A program made the position numbers and the translations under genes. Shown here in pieces: positions 8,487-16,607 of a DNA stretch of 64,000 bases (the first letter of the stretch is position 1; each line of letters begins with the position of its first letter). Source of the stretch: CADCWK01 sp964244115 (GTDB lineage Bacteria > Chloroflexota > Chloroflexia > Thermomicrobiales > UBA6265); assembly GCA_964244115.1 (NCBI GenBank), contig CAXTHM010000004.1, positions 1 through 64,000 of the forward strand, in the 5' to 3' direction. A model generated the notes under the pieces. That model searched no databases, was not told the DNA's origin, and saw nothing but the letters and a program-made list of their open reading frames with translations.

Positions 8487-9572
8487 ATGAACCCGTCCAC
8501 TCGCCTGCGGCCCCTGCTGATCCTCGTCGCGTTCCTCTTCGCCTTCCCCGTCCTCGCCACCCCGTCCGTCGTCGCCCGCGGGAGCGCGCCGGTCGCCCAG
8601 GACGGCACCGCCACCCCGACCGAGTACGACCGCACCGGCTGGCCCGAGGAGCTCAACTGCGGCCTGTTCGGCGGGGACGATGCCGAGGCCGCCCTCTCCG
8701 GCGAGGAGCCGCTCGCCAACTTCATCTCCGAGCATGTCGGCCTGCCGATCGAGTACACCGTCGGCACCAGCTACAACGCCGTGATCGAGTCGATGCGGGC
8801 CGGCCACACCAACTGCGGCACGGTTGGACCGTTCTCCTACATCCTCGCGGTCGAGGAGGCCGACGCCGAGGCGCTCGCCGTCCAGGTCACCTCCGGCGAC
8901 CCCGATACCGGCGTCACCTATGACCCGACCCTCCGCCCGGCCTACTTCAGCGTCATCTCCGTCAAGAAGGGCACCGGCCCGGCCAGCGTCGCCGACCTCG
9001 CCGGCCACAGCTTCTCGTTCGTCGACCCGGCCAGCACCTCCGGCTTCCTGATCCCCTCCGCCACGATGATCGCCGCCGGGATCGACCCGGAGGACGACAT
9101 CGAGGAGATCTTCGCCGGCTCCCACCCGACGTCCGCCCTCGCCGTCTGGAACGGCAAGGTCGACGCCGGTGCCTCGACCGAAGCGACCCTGGTCAACCTC
9201 GCCAAGGAGGGCCAGATCGACTACTGCGGTTTCGCGGACGGCATCGTCGGCAAGGACCGCACGCCCGAAGAGATCCAGGCCGTCTACGACGCCTGCCCGG
9301 ACGGCTACCAGGTCGCGATCAGCTACTCGTCCCCGATCCCGAACACCCCGTTCGCCGTCAGCGCCGGCCTCCCGGACAGCCTCAAGCAGGCCATCAAGGA
9401 CGCGCTGCTCGACATCCGTAACCATCCGGAGGTCGTCGACGCCCTCGGCTACTGGTACATCGACCCGAACATCGAGTACTACCTCGGGCTCGAGAACCTC
9501 GACGCCTACTACGACCCGCTCCGCGTGGTTGCCGAGCAACTGGACCTCGACCTGCAGGGCATCGGCTCCTGA
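8487..9572 (+). CDS. phnD: Phosphonate ABC transporter substrate-binding protein PhnD
   Basis: A 361-residue exported binding protein with an N-terminal signal sequence (hydrophobic residues 8-24, cleavage probably after an Ala about residue 25-31) and no lipobox cysteine. The binding fold shows GTSYNAVIESMRAGHTNCGT and FVDPASTSGFLIPSATMIAA, the motif that also appears in the gene at position 1. An AAGGAG ribosome site lies 6-7 bases before the ATG. It delivers phosphonates to PhnCE. Having its own intergenic space suggests independent dosage. Confidence 0.95.
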   Translation: MNPSTRLRPLLILVAFLFAFPVLATPSVVARGSAPVAQDGTATPTEYDRTGWPEELNCGLFGGDDAEAALSGEEPLANFISEHVGLPIEYTVGTSYNAVIESMRAGHTNCGTVGPFSYILAVEEADAEALAVQVTSGDPDTGVTYDPTLRPAYFSVISVKKGTGPASVADLAGHSFSFVDPASTSGFLIPSATMIAAGIDPEDDIEEIFAGSHPTSALAVWNGKVDAGASTEATLVNLAKEGQIDYCGFADGIVGKDRTPEEIQAVYDACPDGYQVAISYSSPIPNTPFAVSAGLPDSLKQAIKDALLDIRNHPEVVDALGYWYIDPNIEYYLGLENLDAYYDPLRVVAEQLDLDLQGIGS

Positions 9573-9635
9573 GCCGGCACCCTGCCCAGCGATTCGCCCA
9601 GGCGTGAGACCATGACGCCCGGAGCGTGACAATGA

Positions 9636-9677
9636 GCCGTCGCCGGTGGCTGGCGTTCATCAGCCACCGGCGATGGC
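9636..9677 (+). other. 17-bp hairpin upstream of phnM
   Basis: Arms 9636-9652 and 9661-9677 pair over 17 positions (16 Watson-Crick, one G-U) around an 8-base loop. No T-run follows, so it is not a textbook terminator. It buries the in-frame GTG at 9646 and the ATG at 9673, favouring the GTG at 9700 as the phnM start. It may act in attenuation or transcript processing. Confidence 0.6.
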
Positions 9678-9699
9678 CGCATCCGGGGGAGTTCACCTC

Positions 9700-10965
9700 G
9701 TGCAAGAACGCATCATCACCAACGCGGCCGTCGTCCTCGCCGACCGGGTCCTGCCGCGGGCGACCGTCATCGTCCGGGACGGGCTGATCGCCGAGATCGC
9801 CGAGGGGGGCAGCCGGGCGGCGGGACGTGAGGTCATCGACGCCGACGGTGCGCATCTCCTCCCCGGCGTGGTCGATCTCCACAACGACAACCTCGAGTTC
9901 GAGATCAACCCGCGCTCCTCGGCCAACCTGCCACTGCCGTTCGCGCTGGCAACGATGGAGCGGCGCCTCGCGGCGGCGGGTGTGACGACCGAGTTCCACG
10001 CGGTCTCGTTCCAGGAGCAGATCCGCAAGGGCCGGACGATCTCCGAGGCCGGCGAGCGGGCGGCGTTCATCGCCCGCTACGACGATTCACCGGACCGGGC
10101 CGTCCGCCACCACGTCCTCCACCGGCTCGACATGCGGACGCCGGGCGTGCTGGAGACGGCGCTGCCGACGCTGCGCCGGGTCAAGGTGCCGTACGTCTCT
10201 CTCAATGACCACACGCCGGGGCAGGGCCAGTACCGCGACGTCGAGCGCCTGATCGCCATGGCGGACAAGCAGCGGGCGATGCGGGGCGACCAGACCGTCG
10301 ACTCCGAGTGGTACCGCGAGCGGATGCGGCGCGGGATGGAGGACAGCGAGACCGTCCCGGCCTTCTACCGGACGGTCGCGGAGGCGACCGGCCACGTCCC
10401 GATGATCATCTCCACCCACGACGACGACACCGTCGAGAAGGTCGACGAGCAGCTCAGGCTCGGCGCGACCGTCGCCGAGTTCCCGATCACGGTCGAGGCC
10501 GCCGCCCACGCCCGCCGGCACGGCATGGCGATCATCGTCGGCGCGCCGAACATCGTCCGGGGCGGCTCGCAGAGCGGCAACCTCCCGGCCCAGGACCTCG
10601 TCCGGCAGGGGCTCGCCGACATCATCTGCGCCGACTACCACGCCCCCAGCCTGATCCCGGCCGCGTTCCGGCTGGTCGACGAGGGGTTGCTCGGGCTGGC
10701 CGAGGCGGTCCGGATGATCACGCGCAACGCCGCGCTGGCCGTCGGGCTGGAGGACCGGGGCGAGATCGCGCCGGGGCTGCTGGCCGATCTCTGCCTGGTC
10801 CGGCGGGACGCGGCGGGCTGGCCGCACGTCGAGCGGACCTTCGTCGCCGGCCGGGAATCGTTCGCCTTCCTCCGGTACGAGGTGTCCGAAGCGACGGAGA
10901 GTGGTCACACCATGGATGCCGCGGCCGGGCGGGAACTGGCCGGGCGGGAAGCAGGAGCCGAATGA
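9700..10965 (+). CDS. phnM: PhnM, alpha-D-ribose-1-methylphosphonate-5-triphosphate diphosphatase
   Basis: The enzyme removes pyrophosphate from ribose-1-phosphonate triphosphate to give the PhnJ substrate. The protein (421 residues from the GTG at 9700, with GGGGGAG 8 bases upstream) is an amidohydrolase: LPGVVDLHNDNLEFE holds the HND metal ligands, followed by STHDDDT, a PNIVRGGSQSGNL segment and ICADYHAPSL. In-frame starts at 9646 and 9673 would add 9-18 residues but lie in a hairpin. It overlaps the next gene by 4 bases. Confidence 0.93.
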   Translation: MQERIITNAAVVLADRVLPRATVIVRDGLIAEIAEGGSRAAGREVIDADGAHLLPGVVDLHNDNLEFEINPRSSANLPLPFALATMERRLAAAGVTTEFHAVSFQEQIRKGRTISEAGERAAFIARYDDSPDRAVRHHVLHRLDMRTPGVLETALPTLRRVKVPYVSLNDHTPGQGQYRDVERLIAMADKQRAMRGDQTVDSEWYRERMRRGMEDSETVPAFYRTVAEATGHVPMIISTHDDDTVEKVDEQLRLGATVAEFPITVEAAAHARRHGMAIIVGAPNIVRGGSQSGNLPAQDLVRQGLADIICADYHAPSLIPAAFRLVDEGLLGLAEAVRMITRNAALAVGLEDRGEIAPGLLADLCLVRRDAAGWPHVERTFVAGRESFAFLRYEVSEATESGHTMDAAAGRELAGREAGAE

Positions 10966-11657
10966 CCGACGAGACCGCCAACGGAACGACCGCGACGGCG
11001 ACCACGACTTCGACCGCGACGTCGATCACGAAGGACCGCCATGCCCCGAAGATGCTCGGCGAGTCGCCGACCGTCCACCCGTCATCGCGGATCCACAATG
11101 CGACGCTCGGTGCCTGGACCGACATCGGCCCGAACTGTGGCATCTCGGAGTCGACGGTCGGTGACTACACCTACACCGCCGGCGACGTCTCGATCATCTA
11201 CAGCACCGTCGGCAAGTTCTGCTCGATCGCGTCGCACGTGCGGCTCAACCCCGGTAACCACCCGATGCACCGCGTCACCCAGCACCACATGACGTACCGG
11301 CGCCGGATGTTCGGCTTCGGCGACGAGGACGACACCGAGTTCTTCGCCTGGCGCCGGGCGCATCATGTCACGATCGGCAACGACGTCTGGATCGGCCACG
11401 GCGCGATCGTCATGCCCGGTGTCACCGTCGGGAACGGGGCGGTGATCGGCTCCGGCGCCGTCGTGACGAAGGACGTCGCCCCGTACACGATCGTCGGCGG
11501 CGTCCCGGCGAAGCTGATCCGGGAGCGGTTCCCGAAGGAGATCGCCGACCGGATCGCCGCGACGGCGTGGTGGGACTGGCCGCGCGACATCCTCGCTGAG
11601 CGGTTCGACGACCTCAACGACCTCGACCGCTTCCTTGAACGCTACGGGGCGACATAA
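10962..11657 (+). CDS. Phosphonate-locus hexapeptide-repeat acetyltransferase
   Basis: This 231-residue protein of the left-handed beta-helix family resembles the chloramphenicol-acetyltransferase-like proteins found at many phn loci. Isoleucine-patch repeats start near residue 35 (SSRIHNATLGAWTDIGPNC) and continue through VTIGNDVWIGHGAIVMPGVT to IVGGVPAKLIRERF. A Thr-rich N-terminal tail of about 25 residues is probably disordered. It may acetylate an aminophosphonate or another intermediate, a role given to PhnO elsewhere; the substrate is unknown. It overlaps phnM by 4 bases. Confidence 0.82.
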   Translation: MTDETANGTTATATTTSTATSITKDRHAPKMLGESPTVHPSSRIHNATLGAWTDIGPNCGISESTVGDYTYTAGDVSIIYSTVGKFCSIASHVRLNPGNHPMHRVTQHHMTYRRRMFGFGDEDDTEFFAWRRAHHVTIGNDVWIGHGAIVMPGVTVGNGAVIGSGAVVTKDVAPYTIVGGVPAKLIRERFPKEIADRIAATAWWDWPRDILAERFDDLNDLDRFLERYGAT

Positions 11658-11658
11658 C

Positions 11659-12456
11659 GTGGCGCGACTACGGATCGTCACGATCAACACGGGCAAGGGC
11701 GACGGACCGTACCGGCACCGGATCGGCTGGCTGGCCGAGGAGCTGGGCCGGCTGGCGCCGGACATCGTCCTGCTCCAGGAGGCGCTCAAGACGGTCGATG
11801 AGTCACTGCAGACGACCCATCGACTGGCCACAGACCTTCGGATGGCGTCGGCGTTCGCCCCGGCCCGGCGCAAGCAGCGCCAGGTCGAGGGCGAGTGGCA
11901 CGACACCTGGTCCGGGCTCAGCATCCTGAGCCGGTTCGATGCGTTCCGGACCGAGACGCTCCCACTGCCGGACCACCCGGACGACGGCGAGCGGATCGCG
12001 CTGCTCGGCCGGTGGGCGATCGGCGGCGATCTGGTCATCGCCAACGTCCACCTGACGCACCTCCGCGATCAGGACGAGCTCCGGGCCGAGCAGTTCGCGT
12101 CCGTCCTGGCGCACCCGTGGCTGAACCTGCCGGGGACCGCGACGCTGATCGGCGGCGACCTCAACACCCGGCCGGTCGGGCTCGACCGGTTCCGGGCGGT
12201 CGCCGCGCCGCGCCGGCTGACCGACACCTTCGAGGCCGCGGGCGGCGACCCGGACCGGATCACCGTCCCGGTCGGGCAGTCCGGCCGGCCGGGCGCGTGC
12301 GTGGACTTCCTGCTGTCGGTCGAGCCGGGCGACGGGGCGGACCTGACCTACTCCGGCGCGGCTGTCGTCCTCGACCGGCCAGATCCGGACGGCGTCCACC
12401 CGAGCGACCACTACGGCATCATGGTGGACCTCGACCTGACATCGGCCGACGAGTAG
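11659..12456 (+). CDS. Endonuclease/exonuclease/phosphatase (EEP) family hydrolase
   Basis: The 265-residue protein starts at a GTG one base after the preceding stop. It shows the EEP order: RIVTINTGKGDG (N-strand), DIVLLQEA (catalytic Glu), an IANVHLTHL strand, LIGGDLNTRP (Asp/Asn pair) and a closing HPSDHYGIMVDL (Asp-His). It is a metal-dependent phosphoesterase with all core residues visible. EEP enzymes are not standard C-P lyase components. Tight packing in the operon suggests a role in handling a ribosyl phosphate or phosphodiester intermediate, which is inference. Confidence 0.85.
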   Translation: MARLRIVTINTGKGDGPYRHRIGWLAEELGRLAPDIVLLQEALKTVDESLQTTHRLATDLRMASAFAPARRKQRQVEGEWHDTWSGLSILSRFDAFRTETLPLPDHPDDGERIALLGRWAIGGDLVIANVHLTHLRDQDELRAEQFASVLAHPWLNLPGTATLIGGDLNTRPVGLDRFRAVAAPRRLTDTFEAAGGDPDRITVPVGQSGRPGACVDFLLSVEPGDGADLTYSGAAVVLDRPDPDGVHPSDHYGIMVDLDLTSADE

Positions 12457-12486
12457 CCGACGAGCAACCGATGGGAGCATGACCGG

Positions 12487-13017
12487 TTGACCGAGACACG
12501 ATCCCCCCAGGGACGCCGCATCCTGATCGCCGTCGTCACCGGCGCGGTCGGCGACGAGATCCAGCGCTGGCGCGAGACCCACGACCCGGAGCAGGCCCGC
12601 CGGATCCCGCCTCACACGACGCTCTGCTACTGGGCGCCGGAGACCGACCCGGCGTTGCTGGGGGCGCAGGTCCGCCACGCCTTCCCGGCCCCGATCCCCG
12701 TCCGGCTGGGCGCCGTCCAGACCTTTGGCAACCGGGACCAGACCCGCTACCTCCCGGTCCTCGATACGGTCGACCTCGATGCCGCCCGCGTCCGGCTCTA
12801 CGACGGGACTCATCTCGAACTCACCAAGGACCGGGACTGGGAGTGGCACGTCACCTGTGTCCGCTACGGCCGCTCCCGTGACCTCGACGCGGCCGCCCTG
12901 GCCGAGGCGGACGCCGCGCTGCCAATCGATGCCGCCTGGCTGATCGACACCGTCGCGTACATGGAGCTGCGGGACGGCGTCTACGAGCCGATCGCGACCT
13001 GGCGAATCGGCGAATGA
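12487..13017 (+). CDS. 2H phosphoesterase (2'-5' RNA ligase/cyclic phosphodiesterase-like)
   Basis: A 176-residue protein from a TTG at 12487; GGGAG lies about 10 bases upstream and no in-frame ATG is available. Two H-x-T motifs, PPHTTLCYW near residue 43 and EWHVTCVRYG near residue 120, define the 2H superfamily, whose members hydrolyse cyclic phosphodiesters. In a C-P lyase operon the natural candidate substrate is the phosphoribosyl cyclic phosphate also used by PhnP. It is the last gene of the phn run, 30 bases after the EEP gene. Confidence 0.75.
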   Translation: MTETRSPQGRRILIAVVTGAVGDEIQRWRETHDPEQARRIPPHTTLCYWAPETDPALLGAQVRHAFPAPIPVRLGAVQTFGNRDQTRYLPVLDTVDLDAARVRLYDGTHLELTKDRDWEWHVTCVRYGRSRDLDAAALAEADAALPIDAAWLIDTVAYMELRDGVYEPIATWRIGE

Positions 13018-13071
13018 TTGCCTGCCTGGGTTCGATGCGATCCTGGAGGATGGTCTGTGAGCCGTACGAAC

Positions 13072-13307
13072 GAGCCAGCCGGCGGACCATGACGCCGATC
13101 ATCGCCAGCCGGACCCACGCCTCCTCGACCGCCAGCAACGCCGCGTAGTCCGTGCTGAGCCGCCGGTGCCGGCTCAGCCACCCGATCGTGCGCTCGACCA
13201 CCTCATCGCCGTGGCAACACCTGGAAACCGACCGGATACGCTGGTGGCTCCTGCCCTTGGGTCACCCAGACCCAGCGCCGGGGCTTGCGCACGATCGTCA
13301 CCGATTG
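13072..13307 (-). pseudogene. IS5-type transposase remnant, frameshifted
   Basis: Reading leftward, one frame gives QSVTIVRKPRRWVW then GFQVLPRR and hits a TGA near 13204. The next frame gives VVERTIGWLSRHRRLSTDY and AWVRLAMIGVMVRRLA. In intact relatives the join reads LPRRWVVERT. Here TGG GTG appears as TGA GGTG, consistent with one inserted base. Upstream sequence and the N-terminal half are not recognisable. It lies between the phn operon and the cpsB-like gene. Confidence 0.8.
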
Positions 13308-13477
13308 CCGGTCGCTCTTGACCGGAATGGACAGGAGTGGCTGACCGGCTGACCATCGCCGAGCAGGCCGATCCCGTCGGCCAGCCGACGGTGGCGCCCA
13401 CGTCCGTCCGACCGATTCGTGACCAACGTGGTAGAACCAGCGAGACGGATAACCGGAAGACCGGTCCGGATCGGAGC

Positions 13478-14269
13478 ATGCCCGTGATCGATCTGCACAA
13501 TCACCTCCTGCCTGGCGTCGACGACGGCTCGACGTCACCCGACATGTCCCGGCGGATGCTGGCCCGGTCGGCCCAGCTTGGCTACCGGACCATCGTCGCC
13601 ACGCCCCACCTGCGCGATCGCCTCCTGGACGATCAGCGCACGATGATCGAGTCCCGGCTGGCCGATATTCGCCCGGACGCCGCGACGCATGGGGTCACTG
13701 TCGTCGGCGGTTACGAGGTCTTCCTGACGCCCGACCTCCCGACCCGGCTGGAGCAGGGCGAGCCGTCCATGATCGCCGGGACGCGATCGATCCTGGTCGA
13801 ACTCCCGTTCGTGGGCTGGCCGACGTATACGGAGTCGACGATCTTCGCCCTGCAGACCGCCGGCTACCGTCCGATCCTCGCCCACCCGGAGCGGTACCAG
13901 GCCGTCCAGCACGACCCGGCGCTGGCGATCGCCCTCGCCCGGCGGGGCGCCCTGTTGCAGCTGACGCTGGGAAGCCTGATCGGGTCGTCGCGGCGGATCC
14001 AGAAGGTGTCGGAGCAGCTGCTCACCGCCGGCGCGATTACGCTCGTCGCCTCCGACGCCCACGGCGACGATCACCGCCTGGCCGCCGTTCCGGACGCGCT
14101 CCAGCGCCTGGAGCACCTCGTCGGACGGGAGCACCTGGACCAGATCGTCCGGATCAACCCGGAGGCCGTCCTGAACGACGGTCCGATCGTCACGAGTGAG
14201 CCGACCGACGGGCAGAAGTCCGGGACCCGCCAGCGACGCTGGTGGCAGCCCGGACGGTCTCGCTCGTGA
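13478..14269 (+). CDS. CpsB/CapC-type PHP-domain protein tyrosine phosphatase
   Basis: The 263-residue protein from the ATG at 13478 begins with the metal motif DLHNHLLPGVDDG, followed by ATPHLRD, an ILAHPERYQAV histidine motif and VASDAHGDDHR. This is the complete PHP metal set of the CpsB family, which dephosphorylates the tyrosine cluster of BY-kinases to control polysaccharide assembly. The kinase partner is encoded convergently at 14694-16319. An upstream extension to 13337 is open but unconserved and overlaps transposase debris. A decayed copy of this gene lies near 26441. Confidence 0.88.
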   Translation: MPVIDLHNHLLPGVDDGSTSPDMSRRMLARSAQLGYRTIVATPHLRDRLLDDQRTMIESRLADIRPDAATHGVTVVGGYEVFLTPDLPTRLEQGEPSMIAGTRSILVELPFVGWPTYTESTIFALQTAGYRPILAHPERYQAVQHDPALAIALARRGALLQLTLGSLIGSSRRIQKVSEQLLTAGAITLVASDAHGDDHRLAAVPDALQRLEHLVGREHLDQIVRINPEAVLNDGPIVTSEPTDGQKSGTRQRRWWQPGRSRS

Positions 14270-14693
14270 GTGCCCGGTGGGAGCGAGCGGGGAAGTGTCA
14301 TGCCCCGGACCGGGCGCCCAGGCAGGCGGAGGTCGGGGGCAGCTCGACGAGGCTCCATCGAGCGTGACACCTGGGCCGTCGCGAGCCGGACCACCGGTGG
14401 TCGACGACGACGAAGGGGATCGTTCCCGACCCGCGTCGCCATGCGCGAGGAACCATGGCCGGTTTCGCGTTGCCGGGCGGCTTCGGAGCGCGCTGCGATG
14501 GAGGCGCTCGGGCGGCGGAGCAGTCCAGGCAACCCGGGGTGAACCCGTTCGCTCACCCGCTGACGCGGCACCGATTCCCCAGGTGCCCGGAGCGGAGAGC
14601 AGCCGTGTCCCGGTCAGGTGATCCCGCTGGAAGCGGCTGTAGCGCCCGGGCCGCGACGCTCGGTTCCCGGCGTCCCGCTGGCTCGAATGGTCG
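14270..14693. other. Non-coding interval between cpsB-like and BY-kinase genes
   Basis: These 424 bases between converging genes hold no convincing reading frame. They contain many short GC-rich inverted segments and one copy of the dispersed repeat described at 14505-14630. Presumably it also contains the terminators of both genes, but I see no stem followed by a T-run. Confidence 0.6.
14505..14630 (+). repeat. Dispersed intergenic repeat, copy 1
   Basis: Block A (CTCGGGCGGCGGAGCAG, 14507-14523) and block B (GGTGCCCGGAGCGGAG, from 14582, followed by a CAGCC-TGT pattern) recur in the same order and at similar spacing at 18480-18600. Block A also recurs in reverse near 25570-25610. The family looks like a non-autonomous palindromic or REP-like element. 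Confidence 0.6.
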
Positions 14694-16319
14694 CTAGGGC
14701 TGCCGGAGCTGCCCGCTGAGCGGGATCTCCGGCCCTTGCTCCTTGGTGGCCTCGGCGCTGTAGTAGCCGGTGTAGTAGTAGCCGCCCTCGCCCGAATTAC
14801 TCTGGCCGTTCAGGACGGTCCCGATCACCCGGATCGATCCGTTCCGCAGCGTGCCGATCGCTCGCTTCAGGGCGTCCCGGCGGGTCTGCCCGGCGCGGGA
14901 GAGGAGGACGACCCCATCGGTGTGGGGTGCGAGGACCAGCGCGTCGGCGGCGACCAGCAGCGGCGGGGAGTCGACGATCACCAGGTCGACCGTCGAGCGG
15001 AGATCCTGGAGCAGCCGTCGCATCCGCTCGGTGCTGAGCAGGTCAGTCGGGTTCGGCGGCTGGGGTCCGCTGGGGATGACGAACAGGCGGCCGGGGATGA
15101 CCTCGGCGGCGGCCCAGCTCCAGGGCTGGTCGGGATGCGTCAGCAGGGACGTCAGCCCGCGGTCGTTTGGCAGGTCGAAGATCCGGTGCTGGGTCGGACG
15201 GCGGAGGTCGGCGTCGATCACGACGGTGACGAGCCCGGCCCCGGCCATCGCCGCGGCCAGGTTGGCCGTCACGGTGCTCTTGCCCTCGGAGGGCCCGGCG
15301 CTGGAGACGAGCAGGGCCGAGACCTCCTTCGAGGCCGAGGCGAACTCGAGATTGGTCCGCAGCAGCCGGATCGACTCCGACGCGGCCGACGCCGGCCGGT
15401 TCAGGACGTAGAGCTGATCGCGTCCCTGGAGCAGCTTCGGGACCACCCGGACCGCCGCCAGCATCGGGACGCCAGTCAGGTCGAGGACGTCCTGCTCGCT
15501 CTTGATGGTGTTGTCGAGATACTCGAGCAGGAAGACGCTGGCGATCGCTACGATCAGACCGGCGACGACCGCCAGCAGGGTGTAGAGCATCGTCCGCGGC
15601 TCGTAGGGGGCACCGGGGACGCGGGCCTGCTCCCAGACCGTGACGCGGCTCTGGAGCGCGGCCTCGGCGAGGTCCATCTCCTGCTGCTGGCTGAGCAGAT
15701 CGCCGTAGACGACCTGAGCCTGACTGAGCGTAACCCGCAGCGAACTGAGCTGCGTCCGCACCTCCGGCGTGTCGACCGTCGCCGACGCTTCGAGCTGGTC
15801 GATCTGCGTAGTCACATCGGTGATCTGCTGCTGGGCGGTGTCGAGTTGCGTCTGCAGGGCCTCCCGCGAGGCACTGGAGAGCTGCGTGGAACGCTCGCTG
15901 ATGACCCGGGAGAACTCCTCGGCCACCGCATCGGCGATCTGCGCGGCCCTGAGAGGCTCCGAGTCCCGGATGGTGACGCGGAGCAGTTGGGTGCCGCTCA
16001 CGACGGCGGCGCTGACGCTCCCCCGCAGGTCGCCGATCGTCAGCGGCAACTGGAGCCGGTCGATCACGGCCTGGAGGACGGGGTCCGTGTTGACGAGCTG
16101 CTGGTAGGTCGAGCCCAGCCGCTCGCCGGCCTGGAGGCCGCTCAGGTCCTGCTGGCTGGGGTCGCTCTGCGAGATCAGCAGGGTGGACGTCGCCGCGAAC
16201 ATGTCATCCTGTTGCGATGATGTCCAGTACGCAACGCTCCCGGCGATGACCGGACCGAGCAGGAGCAGGAACCACCATCGCCTGGCGATCCGCAGCAGCG
16301 TTCGAAGATCGAGATTCAC
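14694..16319 (-). CDS. Wzz-domain/BY-kinase fusion (chain-length regulator and tyrosine autokinase)
   Basis: The 541-residue protein is called from the GTG at 16319, with AAGGAGA 8 bases upstream. It has a Wzz module with two membrane segments (WWFLLLLGPVIAGSVAYW near residue 20; LLAVVAGLIVAIASVFLL near 245) around a coiled-coil-rich periplasmic part. The cytosolic BY-kinase follows, with GPSEGKST (Walker A), VVIDADLRRP (Walker A') and LVIVDSPPLL (Walker B). A Tyr cluster GGYYYTGYYSAEA near the C-terminus is the autophosphorylation tail. It should control polysaccharide polymerisation and export, with the converging PHP gene as its phosphatase. Confidence 0.93.
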   Translation of the reverse strand: MNLDLRTLLRIARRWWFLLLLGPVIAGSVAYWTSSQQDDMFAATSTLLISQSDPSQQDLSGLQAGERLGSTYQQLVNTDPVLQAVIDRLQLPLTIGDLRGSVSAAVVSGTQLLRVTIRDSEPLRAAQIADAVAEEFSRVISERSTQLSSASREALQTQLDTAQQQITDVTTQIDQLEASATVDTPEVRTQLSSLRVTLSQAQVVYGDLLSQQQEMDLAEAALQSRVTVWEQARVPGAPYEPRTMLYTLLAVVAGLIVAIASVFLLEYLDNTIKSEQDVLDLTGVPMLAAVRVVPKLLQGRDQLYVLNRPASAASESIRLLRTNLEFASASKEVSALLVSSAGPSEGKSTVTANLAAAMAGAGLVTVVIDADLRRPTQHRIFDLPNDRGLTSLLTHPDQPWSWAAAEVIPGRLFVIPSGPQPPNPTDLLSTERMRRLLQDLRSTVDLVIVDSPPLLVAADALVLAPHTDGVVLLSRAGQTRRDALKRAIGTLRNGSIRVIGTVLNGQSNSGEGGYYYTGYYSAEATKEQGPEIPLSGQLRQP

Positions 16320-16607
16320 GGGGGCTGTCTCCTTGTGGCTGGCGTGTTGGGCGCCGACTGCCCGACGGACTGGCTCGCTTCGCATGGCTGGTGCGGTTGG
16401 CGTGGGGTCGCAGTCCGGAGTGTACTATCGTCGTATGGCGATCATCCGTAGCACAAACGTCTTATCCGATCCGCTCGGGGTGCCCCCGGTTGTCACCGGC
16501 GCACCGGGACCCGATCGTCGAAAATCCGTCCCGTCCGTCAAGCGCTGATCCTCGATCGGCATCGTCTCCGCTACGTCATCGTCCGGAATCTCGACAGGAG
16601 GGCGTCC
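16320..16607. promoter_or_regulatory. Divergent promoter region, BY-kinase versus glycosyltransferase
   Basis: This 288-base non-coding region separates a leftward kinase gene and a rightward glycosyltransferase. It includes an AT-richer stretch around 16420-16470. An AGGAGG site stands 9 bases before the rightward ATG. Promoters for both genes should be here, but hexamers at correct spacing were not found by eye. Confidence 0.45.

Noticed and set aside
9646..9699. phnM starts at GTG 9646 or ATG 9673
   Set aside because: Both codons sit in a 17-bp hairpin and lack a ribosome site; the GTG at 9700 has GGGGGAG 8 bases upstream.
14736..16220. 494-codon rightward open frame opposite the BY-kinase gene
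   Set aside because: It lies entirely antisense to a gene with clear kinase motifs, has no ribosome site and shows Arg/Gly/Asp-rich composition typical of antisense frames in GC-rich DNA.
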